DNA from: Candidatus Caccoplasma merdipullorum
GTDB lineage: Bacteria; Bacteroidota; Bacteroidia; Bacteroidales; G3-4614
Direction: 5' to 3'
DNA length: 49,436 nucleotides
Assembly: GCA_017694415.1 (NCBI GenBank)
Contig: JADIMW010000022.1
Span: forward strand, 1 to 49,436
Shown: positions 1 through 10,293 of the stretch, piece by piece
Layout: every line of letters starts with the position of its first letter
How positions within the stretch are numbered: position 1 is the stretch's first letter
Position numbers and translations under genes: made by a program
Notes under the pieces: model-generated
What the model was told of the DNA's origin: nothing
Seen by the model: only the letters and a program-made list of their open reading frames with translations
Databases searched by the model: none

Positions 1-1
1 A

Positions 2-1150
2 TTCCCACCCCTCTTTTATCAGGTGGCTTCTTCCGGCCTTGAAGTGGCATCGGTCTGTTTCCCTTTTCGCGAAGAGATTCGCCGAAAGAAGAACATTCAC
101 TATTCGATGGGGAAACTTCTTTCCGTATCGCCAAAAGAACATTATATCTCTACTACAATAGGAGAAATCCAGTACGATTACCTTGTTATTGCAACAGGAA
201 CGGTAACTAACTTTTTCGGCAACAATGCCTTGAAAAAGCACGTATATACGCTGAAAAGCGCGACTGAAGCCCTTGAACTGCGCAATCGCATATTAAGTTG
301 TCTCGAGAACGCCGCGACGACTGTCGATGAAGAGATGCGCAACCGCTATCTTACGTTCGTGGTGGTAGGTGGAGGAGCGACCGGTGTGGAAATCGCCGGG
401 GCATTGGGCGAAATGAAAAAGTTCATATTAAAACGGGAATATCCGGAAATAGATAAGGACGACGTAAGGGTCGTTCTTGCAGAGGGAGGCGGAGGTGTCC
501 TCTCGGCCATGGGTAAGGAGGAATCGGCAAAATCGCTTATATATCTCCGCCAGCTTGGTGTAAACGTAAGGCTGAACAAACTGATAACTTCCTACGACGG
601 CAGGACGGTAAAGTTCAACGACGGCGAATGTATAGAGTCGTGTACGGTTATATGGACCGCCGGCGTAACCGGCGAATATATACCGGGGATACCGGAAACG
701 TCTTTTAAGGGCGGCAGATTCATTACGGACGAATACAACAGGATTAAGGATACCGAAGATATTTTCGCTCTCGGAGATATAAGCATGACCGTATCGCCCG
801 AATATCCGCGAGGGTTGCCGCAGGTAGCCCAACCCGCCATACAACAGGCCAAGCACCTCGCTGCAAATTTGAATTCGTCCGACAAATGGACTCCTTTCAA
901 ATACAAAGATAAAGGGAGCATGGCCACGATAGGGCGCAACAAGGCTGTGGTAAATATAAAGGGGATGTTCCTGCACGGCACTGTTGCATGGATGATGTGG
1001 ATGCTGGTACACCTTATGTCGCTGTTGGGCATGAAAAACAAGATAGTGGTATTTATAAACTGGATGTGGAACTATATATCGTACAGCACATCATTGAGGG
1101 TCTTTATAAGGTTTCCAGACGATAAAGAAAAGAACGAGTGTTGTAATTAA
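2..1150 (+). CDS. ndh: NADH dehydrogenase type II (NDH-2), FAD-dependent; 5' end truncated by window edge
   Basis: Frame is open upstream of the listed start (FPPLFYQVASSGLE), FAD/NAD Rossmann motif VVVGGGATGVEIAGAL, C-terminal IWTAGV and ALGDI motifs. Confidence 0.9.
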   Translation, partial: FPPLFYQVASSGLEVASVCFPFREEIRRKKNIHYSMGKLLSVSPKEHYISTTIGEIQYDYLVIATGTVTNFFGNNALKKHVYTLKSATEALELRNRILSCLENAATTVDEEMRNRYLTFVVVGGGATGVEIAGALGEMKKFILKREYPEIDKDDVRVVLAEGGGGVLSAMGKEESAKSLIYLRQLGVNVRLNKLITSYDGRTVKFNDGECIESCTVIWTAGVTGEYIPGIPETSFKGGRFITDEYNRIKDTEDIFALGDISMTVSPEYPRGLPQVAQPAIQQAKHLAANLNSSDKWTPFKYKDKGSMATIGRNKAVVNIKGMFLHGTVAWMMWMLVHLMSLLGMKNKIVVFINWMWNYISYSTSLRVFIRFPDDKEKNECCN

Positions 1151-1155
1151 AAAAA

Positions 1156-1800
1156 GTGATAGTGGCCATGGGGGATGATTTTATTGTAACTATCGGCCGG
1201 CAATACGGAAGCGGCGGCCGCGTAATAGGTAAAGAACTTGCGCAACGTCTCGGGTTCGATTATTTCGACAAAGAACTGATAAACGAGGCGGCTAAACACA
1301 GCGGTCTGGCAAAGGGGTGCTTTGAGGAGAAAGACGAGAAAGAGATGTTTTCTATCCCTGCAATATTTTCTGCCAACTGGCTTTCAATGGGCAGCGGAGC
1401 AGGAATGGAAGGGGCACTTACAAACGAACATATATTCAAATACCAGTCGGATGTTATAGAGATGCTTTCCCATAAGGGTAAATGCGTTATTGTTGGGCGT
1501 TGTGCCGACTATATTCTGCGGCATTACCCGCATTGTGTCAATATATTTATTCATGCGCCCATGAATGAACGGGTGAAAAGAGTTATGGCTCGCGACCATA
1601 TAGGCGAAAAGGATGCCTTCGCTCTTGCCCAGAGGCGCGATAAACAACGTGCATCGTATTATAATTTTTACACCGACAAACAGTGGGGCGACAGCAGTTC
1701 GTACCACTTGTCTATCGATTCTTCAATATTGGGGATACAAGATACGACCGAACTTATATATCAGTTCATAATGAAATATAAGAGTTCATTGTTGCTTTAA
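1156..1800 (+). CDS. cytidylate kinase-like family protein
   Basis: ITIGRQYGSGGRVIGKELAQRLGFDYFDKELI P-loop-like N-terminus typical of the family; internal ATG at 1168 is an alternative start. Confidence 0.85.
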   Translation: MIVAMGDDFIVTIGRQYGSGGRVIGKELAQRLGFDYFDKELINEAAKHSGLAKGCFEEKDEKEMFSIPAIFSANWLSMGSGAGMEGALTNEHIFKYQSDVIEMLSHKGKCVIVGRCADYILRHYPHCVNIFIHAPMNERVKRVMARDHIGEKDAFALAQRRDKQRASYYNFYTDKQWGDSSSYHLSIDSSILGIQDTTELIYQFIMKYKSSLLL

Positions 1801-3686
1801 TCGCTTTGTTTTGCTTTGCGACTTTCGAACAGCAAATACAGAATTAATGCGATATAGGCTGTCAATCCGAGTATTTGAGCCGTGTTATCGCCAAAAGGCG
1901 ATACGTATTTGAACCCGCAAAAGCGCAATGTCGCGCTGACTACACCCATCAATGCGCCGCCGGCTATAAAGCCCGACGCCAAAAGCGTCCCTCTCTCCTG
2001 CCGTATTTTCCTCAGTTTATTATCGCCGCGCGAACCGACATACCAACTTATCGCTCCGCCTATTACAAGCGGGGCATTTAATTCCATGGGTATAAACATG
2101 CCGAGCGCAAATGCTAAAGCCGGCACTTTAAACAATGTGGCCAACAGGGCTATGCCTGCCCCCGTAAGATATAACGCCCACGGCGCACCTTCGCCCGACA
2201 TCATCGGCTTTATAACGGCAACCATGGCGTTTGCCTGCGGCGCTGCCAATCCGGTTTCGGAATATCCGTATGCCTTGTTCAGTATCATTATTACGCCGCC
2301 TGCTGTAAGTGCCGATACGAGTACGCCGAGGAACTTCCAACTCTCCTGTTTCTTCGGTGTGGCTCCCAGCCAGTATCCTATTTTTAAATCGGTAACAAAA
2401 CTTCCGGATATTGAAAGGGCGGTACAGACAACGCATCCTATTATGAGAGCGGCTATCATGCCTTTGTCGCCCTCTATTCCCACTCCGACGAGAACGGCGG
2501 ATGCGATTATCATCGTCATCAATGTCATGCCCGATACGGGATTCGTGCCTACTATGGCTATGGCGTTGGCGGCCACCGTAGTAAACAGGAACGATATTGC
2601 CGCTATTACAGCAAAAGCCACAAGCGTCTGCACTAAATTGCTTATCACGCCGAAATAGAGGAACAGCAATATTGCGACAAAAGTAATGAGAAGAGATATT
2701 ACGATATGTTTCATCGCAATATCGCGTTCGGTTCTCAACACCGATTCCGTTATGGCCGAGGTTTTGCCTTTTATTTCGCGACACGCCAGCGTCAAAGCTC
2801 CCGAAATAATGCTCCACGAACGGATTATGCCGATAAGTCCGGCCATTGCTATTCCGCCTATGCCTATATACCGTGCATAGGCTGCGAATATGGATTCGGG
2901 AGACATATCCCCTACTCTTACGGGTTCTACGCCTGCTTCCGGTATATATTGCATGTCGGGGAATGCCATGCCGATAAAAGGTATCAATATAAACCAGACG
3001 AATATGGAGCCGGCGCATATTATAACGCTGTAACGCAATCCCACTATGTATCCGAGGCCGAGGAGGGCTGCTCCGGTATTTATTTTAAAAACGGCCTTGA
3101 ATTTGTCCGCCATTACTTCGCCGTACGGAAGTATTCTTGTTGTCAGCGTCTCGCTCCACCAGCCGAAAGTGGAGAGGAGGAAATCGTATATCCCTCCTAT
3201 TGCTGCTGCCAATATCAACGGTTTTGCCTGTTTGGCTCCGCTTTCGCCAGATATAAGCACTTGTGTCGTTGCCGTAGCTTCGGGGAACGGGTATTTTCCG
3301 TGCATCTCCGACACGAAATATTTTCTGAACGGTATAAGCATCAGGATACCTAATGCCCCGCCGAGCAGGGAGCTGAGGAATATCTGCATGTATGATGCGG
3401 AGAGTCCGAGTATGTATATGGCCGGCAGAGTAAATATCGCACCTGCCACGATACCGCCGGAAGCAGAGCCTATCGACTGCATTATTATATTTTCTCCGAG
3501 ACGGTTTTTGCGTTTCGAGGCGTTCGACATGCCGGCTGCTATTATCGCTATGGGTATGGCTGTTTCTATTACCTGTCCCACTTTTAGTCCGAGGTATGCT
3601 GCCGCAGCCGAGAATACTACCGCCATTATCAAACCCCAACTTACCGACCATGGCGTTGCTTCGCGGTATTCTTTATCGGGAGCCAT
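1797..3686 (-). CDS. OPT family oligopeptide transporter (body of gene; N-terminus out of frame, see findings)
   Basis: Polytopic membrane protein; EYREATPWSVSWGLIMAVVFSAAAAYLGLKVGQVIE typical of Bacteroidales OPT transporters. Confidence 0.88.
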   Translation of the reverse strand: MAPDKEYREATPWSVSWGLIMAVVFSAAAAYLGLKVGQVIETAIPIAIIAAGMSNASKRKNRLGENIIMQSIGSASGGIVAGAIFTLPAIYILGLSASYMQIFLSSLLGGALGILMLIPFRKYFVSEMHGKYPFPEATATTQVLISGESGAKQAKPLILAAAIGGIYDFLLSTFGWWSETLTTRILPYGEVMADKFKAVFKINTGAALLGLGYIVGLRYSVIICAGSIFVWFILIPFIGMAFPDMQYIPEAGVEPVRVGDMSPESIFAAYARYIGIGGIAMAGLIGIIRSWSIISGALTLACREIKGKTSAITESVLRTERDIAMKHIVISLLITFVAILLFLYFGVISNLVQTLVAFAVIAAISFLFTTVAANAIAIVGTNPVSGMTLMTMIIASAVLVGVGIEGDKGMIAALIIGCVVCTALSISGSFVTDLKIGYWLGATPKKQESWKFLGVLVSALTAGGVIMILNKAYGYSETGLAAPQANAMVAVIKPMMSGEGAPWALYLTGAGIALLATLFKVPALAFALGMFIPMELNAPLVIGGAISWYVGSRGDNKLRKIRQERGTLLASGFIAGGALMGVVSATLRFCGFKYVSPFGDNTAQILGLTAYIALILYLLFESRKAKQSD

Positions 3687-3765
3687 TACCGGTGTATATT
3701 TTTCGCCTTTTTTTTAACGGACGGAACGCCTGCTCGGGTAATCCTTCGTTGTGCTTGTCTTCCAT
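3687..3765 (-). other. frameshifted N-terminal extension of the OPT transporter
   Basis: Minus-strand ATG at 3765 encodes MEDKHNEGLPEQAFRPLKK; loss of one A from the A8 run (3708-3715) gives MEDKHNEGLPEQAFRPLKKGEKYTPVMAPDKEYREATPWS. Confidence 0.7.
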
Positions 3766-3842
3766 TGCGAGATGTTTATTTACGGTTGTATGCAAGTTGA
3801 ATATCCCCGCTTAATATGCCGGAGAGGTGTTTATATGTCAAA

Positions 3843-3892
3843 ACAGAACCGCCGGAGTCGCATATTCCTTATATCTGCGCCGGCGGTTCTGT
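3843..3892 (-). terminator. long hairpin / terminator downstream of the sulfotransferase
   Basis: 13-bp perfect arms ACAGAACCGCCGG / CCGGCGGTTCTGT, followed by TTTT on the minus strand. Confidence 0.65.
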
Positions 3893-3927
3893 ATTTATTC
3901 TATACGGACATGCTTTTATTCATGTAT

Positions 3928-5037
3928 CTATTTTTTTATTTTATACCCCCATTTTTCCAAAGCGAAGTCCCAGTTCTTTTCTACTATTTCAACTGTTGCG
4001 GGCTCGTAATCGTACTTGTTCTTTTTATATCCTTTTTTCTTGTTTACGTATGCCGCTATGGCCGGTTGGGCCGCTTCGAATCCCGGCAGGGAGAGTTTTT
4101 CATATATCTCCTGCATCTTTTTCAGCGGGTCGGCCTCGAAATCCTCGAATCGCATCTCCACCAAATTACCTTCGGGGATAAGTTTCTTGTCTTCTTCGTA
4201 TTTGAAGTACAGTTCTTTGTAGTTGTCGAGAATGTCTTTGGTCATACTTTCATCATCATAATCCTGAAATTTCAACGGACGTATGGTATTTGTAAAGTAG
4301 TTGCGCGTCGATTCGAATACCGTGTAGGGATTCCTTACGAGGTATATGAACTTCGCATTGGGGAACATTTCGAGCAGTTGGGGTATTCGTCCGGTATTGG
4401 GCGGGTTTTTCGAGAGATACCTCTTTCCTCCGGTATTCCACATCGAGAGTTTTATAAGTCTCGTATAGGCTTCCTTGTAATCGTCCAGTTCCTGCTTGTC
4501 TATCGTTTTGAAGAGAAGATACTTTTCCCTGTACTCTGCCGTATCTCTGGGGAATACCCAGAAATTGTAGAACGAATACGGGGTCATGTTCGCCATTGCG
4601 AACTCTTCTTCCTGCGGCTGGTCGGTATTTAGCTCCAGATTGTCGGTGGGTCGTTTCTTGGGCATCGATATTGCCGCCATCTTTTTGAAGAAGCGTTGCA
4701 TGAAGAGCATCAGAAACGGGAATACGGTTTGGTACGTGGTCGTATATCCGAACTGTTTGTCGCAGGCAAAGACATTATGCATGAATGTCGTTCCGCTGCG
4801 CCAGTGTCCGATAATGAATACAGGCGCTTCTTCTATCTTGGTATCTTTGAAGCGCGATTTGTATCTCGAATTTTCAACGCCGTTTAGAGAACTCAATATG
4901 CGGCATATTATCTTCGTAAAACGGTATTTGTTTTTATACCCTTTATCTACGGTTCGTCCGGCACATACTTTTTTAAAGGTATCCCACGATGCCCCTACCA
5001 TGGTATTTACCGGAAGTTTTTGAAAATTAAGTCCCAT
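3928..5037 (-). CDS. PAPS-dependent sulfotransferase family protein
   Basis: 5'-PSB-like motif IIGHWRSGTTFMHN and 3'-PB-like region FIYLVRNPYTVFESTRNYF; last gene of a sulfate-activation operon. Confidence 0.85.
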   Translation of the reverse strand: MGLNFQKLPVNTMVGASWDTFKKVCAGRTVDKGYKNKYRFTKIICRILSSLNGVENSRYKSRFKDTKIEEAPVFIIGHWRSGTTFMHNVFACDKQFGYTTTYQTVFPFLMLFMQRFFKKMAAISMPKKRPTDNLELNTDQPQEEEFAMANMTPYSFYNFWVFPRDTAEYREKYLLFKTIDKQELDDYKEAYTRLIKLSMWNTGGKRYLSKNPPNTGRIPQLLEMFPNAKFIYLVRNPYTVFESTRNYFTNTIRPLKFQDYDDESMTKDILDNYKELYFKYEEDKKLIPEGNLVEMRFEDFEADPLKKMQEIYEKLSLPGFEAAQPAIAAYVNKKKGYKKNKYDYEPATVEIVEKNWDFALEKWGYKIKK

Positions 5038-5043
5038 ATCGGC

Positions 5044-6732
5044 TTACAATTTATCATTTATCAAATTCTCTATTTCGGCAATGCTTACCGTATTTCCGAT
5101 CTTGCATACAAGAGCGTCGCTGCTGTCGCATTTCGATTCGGCATCGATGATTATAACGATAATTCCCTGCTCGGATATGCTCTTTGCTACTTTCGATATT
5201 GCAGCTGCGTCTGCATCCGGAGATTCGGTATCCAATACGGCTGCTATGTATCCCAAATCGAACAGACGGCGTTCGAGCGTATAGGCATACTCTCTCGACG
5301 TATCTTTGTCTTCGCCTTTTACTACGATAAGTTTTCCGTCATGTCCGGTTACTCTCTTGCGTTCTTCGGCCGATACGGTGGAATGTCCTTCGCGCATTGC
5401 CTTGCGGTCTTCCGAACTTATTTCCATTGCCAGCTCGGTGTCGGCTATTTCGCCTATTATCATTCCTACGGCGCATGTGTTGTTGGTTATCGGGTCTATC
5501 AGTATAAACGACCCGCAACTTTTGTTGCGTTTGTACGAATCGAAGAACATCGGCTCGTTGGCGACAATTACCGCCCTACCTATTTCATTAAGCACGAGGT
5601 TTTCGGCCGGATACTGTTTCATCGTGTTCACATCCACCTTGTATGAAATCTTGTCGATGTGTACCCTTGTAGTATGTGTAGTCTGCTTTATGAAATACTG
5701 TCCTTCTCTGTTCATGGCCTTTTCGTCCATCCATACGAGCATTGTTTCGAAACTGCGGCTTACGCACGGCAGATTGTCGGGATGAACCAGCATCTCGCCT
5801 CTCGACAGGTCTATTTCGTCCTCAAGTGTTATCGTTACCGACTGGGGAGGGAATGCATATTCCAACTCGCCGTCGTATGTTACTATCGATTTTACCTTTG
5901 ATTTTTTTCCTGAAGGTATAGCTACGACTTCGTCGCCCTTGTGTACGACTCCCGATGCCACTTTTCCGCAGAATCCTCTGAAATCGAGATTGGGACGCAA
6001 TACGTATTGTATCGGATATCTGAAATCGGTAAAGTTGTTGTCGCTTGCTATGTGTACTGTCTCGAGGAAATCGAGCAGAGATTTTCCTTCATACCACGGT
6101 GTGTTTTCGGATTTGTTTACGACATTGTCGCCTTTTAATGCCGATAGAGGTATATAGGTTATGTCGGGTATGTCGAGCGATGAAACGAACCCTTTGTAAT
6201 CGGCCGTTATTTTGTCGAATACGGCTTTGTCGAAGTTTACGAGGTCCATCTTGTTTACGGCCAGAACGAGGTGTTTTATTCCAAGCAGCGATACGAGGAA
6301 CGTATGGCGTTTTGTCTGCGTAATTACTCCCGTACGGGCATCTACCAGTATTATGGCAAGATTTGCCGTCGAGCCGCCTGTTATCATGTTGCGGGTGTAC
6401 TGCTCGTGTCCCGGAGTGTCGGCAATGATGAACTTGCGCTTGTTGGTCGAAAAATAACGGTATGCCACGTCGATTGTTATTCCTTGCTCGCGTTCGGCTT
6501 TCAATCCGTCGAGAAGGAGGGCGTAGTCGATATTTTCTCCGGCATTGCCCAATCTCTTGCTGTCGCGTTCGAGAGCATCCAACTGGTCTTCATACAACCT
6601 CTTGCTGTCGAACAGCAGTTTGCCTATAAGGGTCGATTTGCCGTCATCTACCGAACCTGCGGTGAGTAAACGCAACAAATCCTTTTTTTCGTCTTGCTCT
6701 AAAAATTCGGTTATATTAAGTTTCTGTGCCAT
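5044..6732 (-). CDS. cysN: sulfate adenylyltransferase subunit 1 (GTPase), with C-terminal extension
   Basis: GTPase motifs [26 protein letters not shown]; adjacent to cysD. Confidence 0.93.
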   Translation of the reverse strand: MAQKLNITEFLEQDEKKDLLRLLTAGSVDDGKSTLIGKLLFDSKRLYEDQLDALERDSKRLGNAGENIDYALLLDGLKAEREQGITIDVAYRYFSTNKRKFIIADTPGHEQYTRNMITGGSTANLAIILVDARTGVITQTKRHTFLVSLLGIKHLVLAVNKMDLVNFDKAVFDKITADYKGFVSSLDIPDITYIPLSALKGDNVVNKSENTPWYEGKSLLDFLETVHIASDNNFTDFRYPIQYVLRPNLDFRGFCGKVASGVVHKGDEVVAIPSGKKSKVKSIVTYDGELEYAFPPQSVTITLEDEIDLSRGEMLVHPDNLPCVSRSFETMLVWMDEKAMNREGQYFIKQTTHTTRVHIDKISYKVDVNTMKQYPAENLVLNEIGRAVIVANEPMFFDSYKRNKSCGSFILIDPITNNTCAVGMIIGEIADTELAMEISSEDRKAMREGHSTVSAEERKRVTGHDGKLIVVKGEDKDTSREYAYTLERRLFDLGYIAAVLDTESPDADAAAISKVAKSISEQGIIVIIIDAESKCDSSDALVCKIGNTVSIAEIENLINDKL

Positions 6733-6744
6733 AGCCTGATTAAT

Positions 6745-7653
6745 TTAAAAGTACCCTTCTCTTTTTTTCTGTTCCATACTTGCATCCTGGTCGAAGTCTA
6801 TGACACGTGTCGTCCTCTCCGATTTCGTCGTTACCATCATCTCTTCTACGATTTTTTCAATCGTATCGGCTTCCGATTCCACTGCTCCCGTAAGCGGATA
6901 GCATCCTAATGTACGGAAACGCACTTTCATCATTTTCGCCTGTTTGCGATATTCTTCCGGCATGCGGTCGTCATCGACCATTATGAGGTTGCCGTCGATA
7001 TTTACTATCGGGCGTTCTTTTGCGAAGTAGAGCGGCACGATAGGTATTTTTTCGAGTCTGATGTATTGCCATATGTCGAGTTCTGTCCAGTTGGAGAGAG
7101 GGAATACGCGTATCGATTCGCCTTTGTGTACTTTGGCATTGTATATGTCCCAAAGTTCGGGGCGCTGGTTTTTCGGGTCCCACTGATGGAAGCGGTCTCT
7201 GAACGAGAATATCCTCTCTTTGGCTCTCGATTTTTCCTCGTCGCGTCTTGCTCCGCCGAATGCCGCATCGAATTTGTACTTGTCGAGAGCAGCCAAAAGA
7301 GCCTGCGTCTTCATCACGTCGGTATGCACCTTGCTGCCGTGCGTGAAAGGTCCGATACCGGCCTCGTATCCGGCTTTGTTATACTCTACTATGAGATTCC
7401 AGTTATACTCTTTTGCATATCTGTCGCGGAACTCTATCATTTCGCGAAATTTCCATTTCGAATCTATGTGCATCAGAGGAAACGGTACTCGACCGGGGGC
7501 GAAAGCCTTTTCGGCAAGTCGTACCATAACCGACGAGTCTTTGCCTATCGAATATAACATTACGGGCTTTTCAAATTCCGCCACGACTTCTCTGATAATG
7601 TGGATAGATTCTGCTTCTAACTCTTTTAGATGACTTAACTTATACTCTTCCAT
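6745..7653 (-). CDS. cysD: sulfate adenylyltransferase subunit 2
   Basis: PAPS-reductase-like fold: [46 protein letters not shown]. Start placed at [12 protein letters not shown] because the -7 element at 7687-7694 overlaps the longer ORF start at 7689. Confidence 0.93.
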   Translation of the reverse strand: MEEYKLSHLKELEAESIHIIREVVAEFEKPVMLYSIGKDSSVMVRLAEKAFAPGRVPFPLMHIDSKWKFREMIEFRDRYAKEYNWNLIVEYNKAGYEAGIGPFTHGSKVHTDVMKTQALLAALDKYKFDAAFGGARRDEEKSRAKERIFSFRDRFHQWDPKNQRPELWDIYNAKVHKGESIRVFPLSNWTELDIWQYIRLEKIPIVPLYFAKERPIVNIDGNLIMVDDDRMPEEYRKQAKMMKVRFRTLGCYPLTGAVESEADTIEKIVEEMMVTTKSERTTRVIDFDQDASMEQKKREGYF

Positions 7654-7686
7654 CTCTATACCTGTTAGGGTTTTGTAAAACTTCGA

Positions 7687-7694
7687 CAAAAATA
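7687..7694 (-). promoter_or_regulatory. Bacteroidota -7 element (TATTTTTG) upstream of cysD
   Basis: Matches TAnnTTTG about 35 nt upstream of the revised cysD start. Confidence 0.5.
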
Positions 7695-7867
7695 CAAATA
7701 ATATATTAAACAGTCTGCAACACCTGCAATTTTATGGTATATGTACACAGCGGCTTCTCTTCCCTTATCGGCCTTTTGTTGTAATGCGACCGGATAAATT
7801 CGTTTTCACTCCTGCTTTTGTTGTAGAACTGTTCTGATTTTTGATTTAGCGGAGCTTACCTCCCATT

Positions 7868-8467
7868 TTAATATGATATTTTTTCTATTATCTTGTTTTT
7901 GAGCATTTTTACGCATTCTTCAAGCGTAGCTTTCGATGTGTCTATCGATATTGCCGGCGATTCGGGAGCTTCAAATGGTGCGGATATTCCGGTAAAGTCC
8001 TTTATTTCCCCTTTGCGCGCCTTTTTGTAAAGTCCTTTTACATCCCGCTTTTCACATATTTCCAGCGGTGTGCTGACATATATCTCGGTAAAATCGTCTT
8101 TCCCGATGATATTTTCAGCCATGCTGCGTATCTCTTTTGTCGGGGAAATAAATGATGCGAGCGTTACTATTCCGCTATCGGCAAAGAGTTTGGCTACCTC
8201 GGCTATCCTGCGGATATTTTCTATGCGGTCTGCTTCGGAAAATCCGAGGTTGTTGTTTATTCCTGTACGGATATTGTCTCCGTCGAGCAGACGGCATACA
8301 AAACCGGATTTGAAGAGTTCTCTTTCCAATGCAATGGCAAGCGTGCTTTTTCCGGAACCCGACAGTCCCGTAAACCATAAAACTATGCCGTGCTGTTTTA
8401 GAAGCGCTTCACGGTCGCCCCGTCCCAGCATCTTGTCAAAAACCGGATATATGTTGTTTTCTGCCAT
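7868..8467 (-). CDS. cysC: adenylylsulfate (APS) kinase
   Basis: [23 protein letters not shown]-loop, [26 protein letters not shown]. Confidence 0.95.
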   Translation of the reverse strand: MAENNIYPVFDKMLGRGDREALLKQHGIVLWFTGLSGSGKSTLAIALERELFKSGFVCRLLDGDNIRTGINNNLGFSEADRIENIRRIAEVAKLFADSGIVTLASFISPTKEIRSMAENIIGKDDFTEIYVSTPLEICEKRDVKGLYKKARKGEIKDFTGISAPFEAPESPAISIDTSKATLEECVKMLKNKIIEKISY

Positions 8468-8470
8468 AAA

Positions 8471-10288
8471 TTATGCGGGTTTAAATCCCCAGATTAGTGA
8501 AACGAATATTACTGTCGTGATGAATATCAATATGTCGAGCGGCAAACCAAAACGGATAAAATCCTTAAACCTGTATCCTCCCATGCTCTGTACTATGAGG
8601 TTTGTCTGATACCCTATAGGTACGGCATAGCCAGTCGATGCAGCCACGCATATCGTTATGAAGAACGGCATGGGGTCAAGCCCCATCTCTTTTGCCAACG
8701 ACAACGCTATTGGGAATGTAAGTGCCGCTGCGGCATTATTGGTTATAAATTCGGTACAAATGCAAGTTATAAGGAAGAGCGCAGCTATTACGGCAACAGG
8801 GCCGAGTCCTTTTACTGCCGATATTATGTTGGTGGCGATTATGTCGGCTATTCCCGAATTTGTCATGGCCGACGCTATGGCAAATGCCGACGCTATGGCG
8901 ATAAGTATGTCCCAGCTTATGAACTTGGTGTATTTCTTTGCAGGGTATAGTTTCAGTGCCGTCATAGCAAACAGCGCGGCTGCGGCAAAAAAGAACATGT
9001 CAAGTTTCAGTCCGTTGAACTTTTGCATGTATTCCCCGAACGATGCGCCTACCACCATGATAATAAGGATTGCAAATGCCATCCATTTGCGGCTTTTTTT
9101 CTGTGGGGCTTCAAAATCTCCTACGTCCGACATCAGGTGGAATACGGTGGATTCGCCCCATGCCTTGCGGAAAGTGTCGTTTGTAAGCAATATCAAATCG
9201 TCGCCTTCTTCGAACTTGACATCTTCGAATCCCGACGTTATTGTTTTTCCGCCTTTGTTTATGGCTATTATTATGGCTCCGTAACGGCGGAAGAAATCGA
9301 ACTCCTTTAATGTCTGCCTTAAACCGGGGAAACGCGGTGCAAGAACTACTTCTACTACATTGTCGGCATTTTTAAGGAAACCGGGATCGGCTTTTGTCAA
9401 AGACAGCAGGCGTGCTCCCTCTATTTTCGTAAGATGCTCTACATGTGCAGTACGGCCGGCTATTATAAGTATGTCTTCTCGCTCTATTTCTATGACTTTG
9501 TCGGCGGTATCGATATATTCGTTGTTGCGTCTGATGCCGGATATTGAGTTTTGTGCCAACAGCGACACATGCCCGTTGTCAATCTTCTCCCCTATAAACG
9601 GGGAATTTTCGGACAATGCCAATTCGAAAAAGAACTCTTTCTGCCCGACTTCGCTTGCTGCCGAGTTTTTCGCCTTTTCTTCATTGGGCAACAGACGTTT
9701 CGACGCCAATAGCATATATATCAAACCTACGGCCAATATTATAATGCCGACTTTCGACAGTTCGAACATCTTCATATCGTATCCGTTCTGCTGCATCATA
9801 CCATATACGACGAGGTTGGTTGATGTTCCGATAAGTGTACATGTCCCTCCGAGGACGGTGGCATACGAAAGCGGTATTAGGAACTTTTTCATCGGCATCC
9901 CTACGTATTGCGCCCACTTCTTTACTATCGGGGCGAATATTACTACTACTGCAGTATTGTTGAGGAATGCCGATATTGCACCTACGGCAGGCAGCATCCT
10001 GAGTTGAGCCCGTGCCACCGATGTCTTTTTCTGCGGCAAGATACTTTTTATCATGTAGTCCAGTGCCCCCGAACGACGTACCCCTTCACTTACCAAAAAG
10101 AGAATGGCTACCGTTATCATACCTTTGTTGCTGAATCCGGCGACCATCTCGGAAGGTGTTATTATCCCCGTAAGCATCATTATTATGGCAACGAGCAGAA
10201 GCGTAAGACCCGGCCTCATCCTGTCCGTCGCCAGAACGATGAGCATTACGATTAACGTACAGAGTACGAACAGTGCTTCTATATTCAT
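8471..10288 (-). CDS. SLC13-family permease with RCK/TrkA-C domains (likely sulfate/anion transporter)
   Basis: Polytopic with two central soluble TrkA-C-like segments; in an operon with cys genes. Start at MNIEALF avoids overlap with cysQ. Confidence 0.85.
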   Translation of the reverse strand: MNIEALFVLCTLIVMLIVLATDRMRPGLTLLLVAIIMMLTGIITPSEMVAGFSNKGMITVAILFLVSEGVRRSGALDYMIKSILPQKKTSVARAQLRMLPAVGAISAFLNNTAVVVIFAPIVKKWAQYVGMPMKKFLIPLSYATVLGGTCTLIGTSTNLVVYGMMQQNGYDMKMFELSKVGIIILAVGLIYMLLASKRLLPNEEKAKNSAASEVGQKEFFFELALSENSPFIGEKIDNGHVSLLAQNSISGIRRNNEYIDTADKVIEIEREDILIIAGRTAHVEHLTKIEGARLLSLTKADPGFLKNADNVVEVVLAPRFPGLRQTLKEFDFFRRYGAIIIAINKGGKTITSGFEDVKFEEGDDLILLTNDTFRKAWGESTVFHLMSDVGDFEAPQKKSRKWMAFAILIIMVVGASFGEYMQKFNGLKLDMFFFAAAALFAMTALKLYPAKKYTKFISWDILIAIASAFAIASAMTNSGIADIIATNIISAVKGLGPVAVIAALFLITCICTEFITNNAAAALTFPIALSLAKEMGLDPMPFFITICVAASTGYAVPIGYQTNLIVQSMGGYRFKDFIRFGLPLDILIFITTVIFVSLIWGFKPA

Positions 10289-10293
10289 AGGCG

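Noticed and set aside
2128-3018. Long antisense ORFs inside the OPT gene, and similar ones in cysN, ClC, TonB receptor and kdsC/maf
   Set aside because: Low-complexity or basic composition typical of antisense shadow frames; the opposite strand encodes recognisable proteins.
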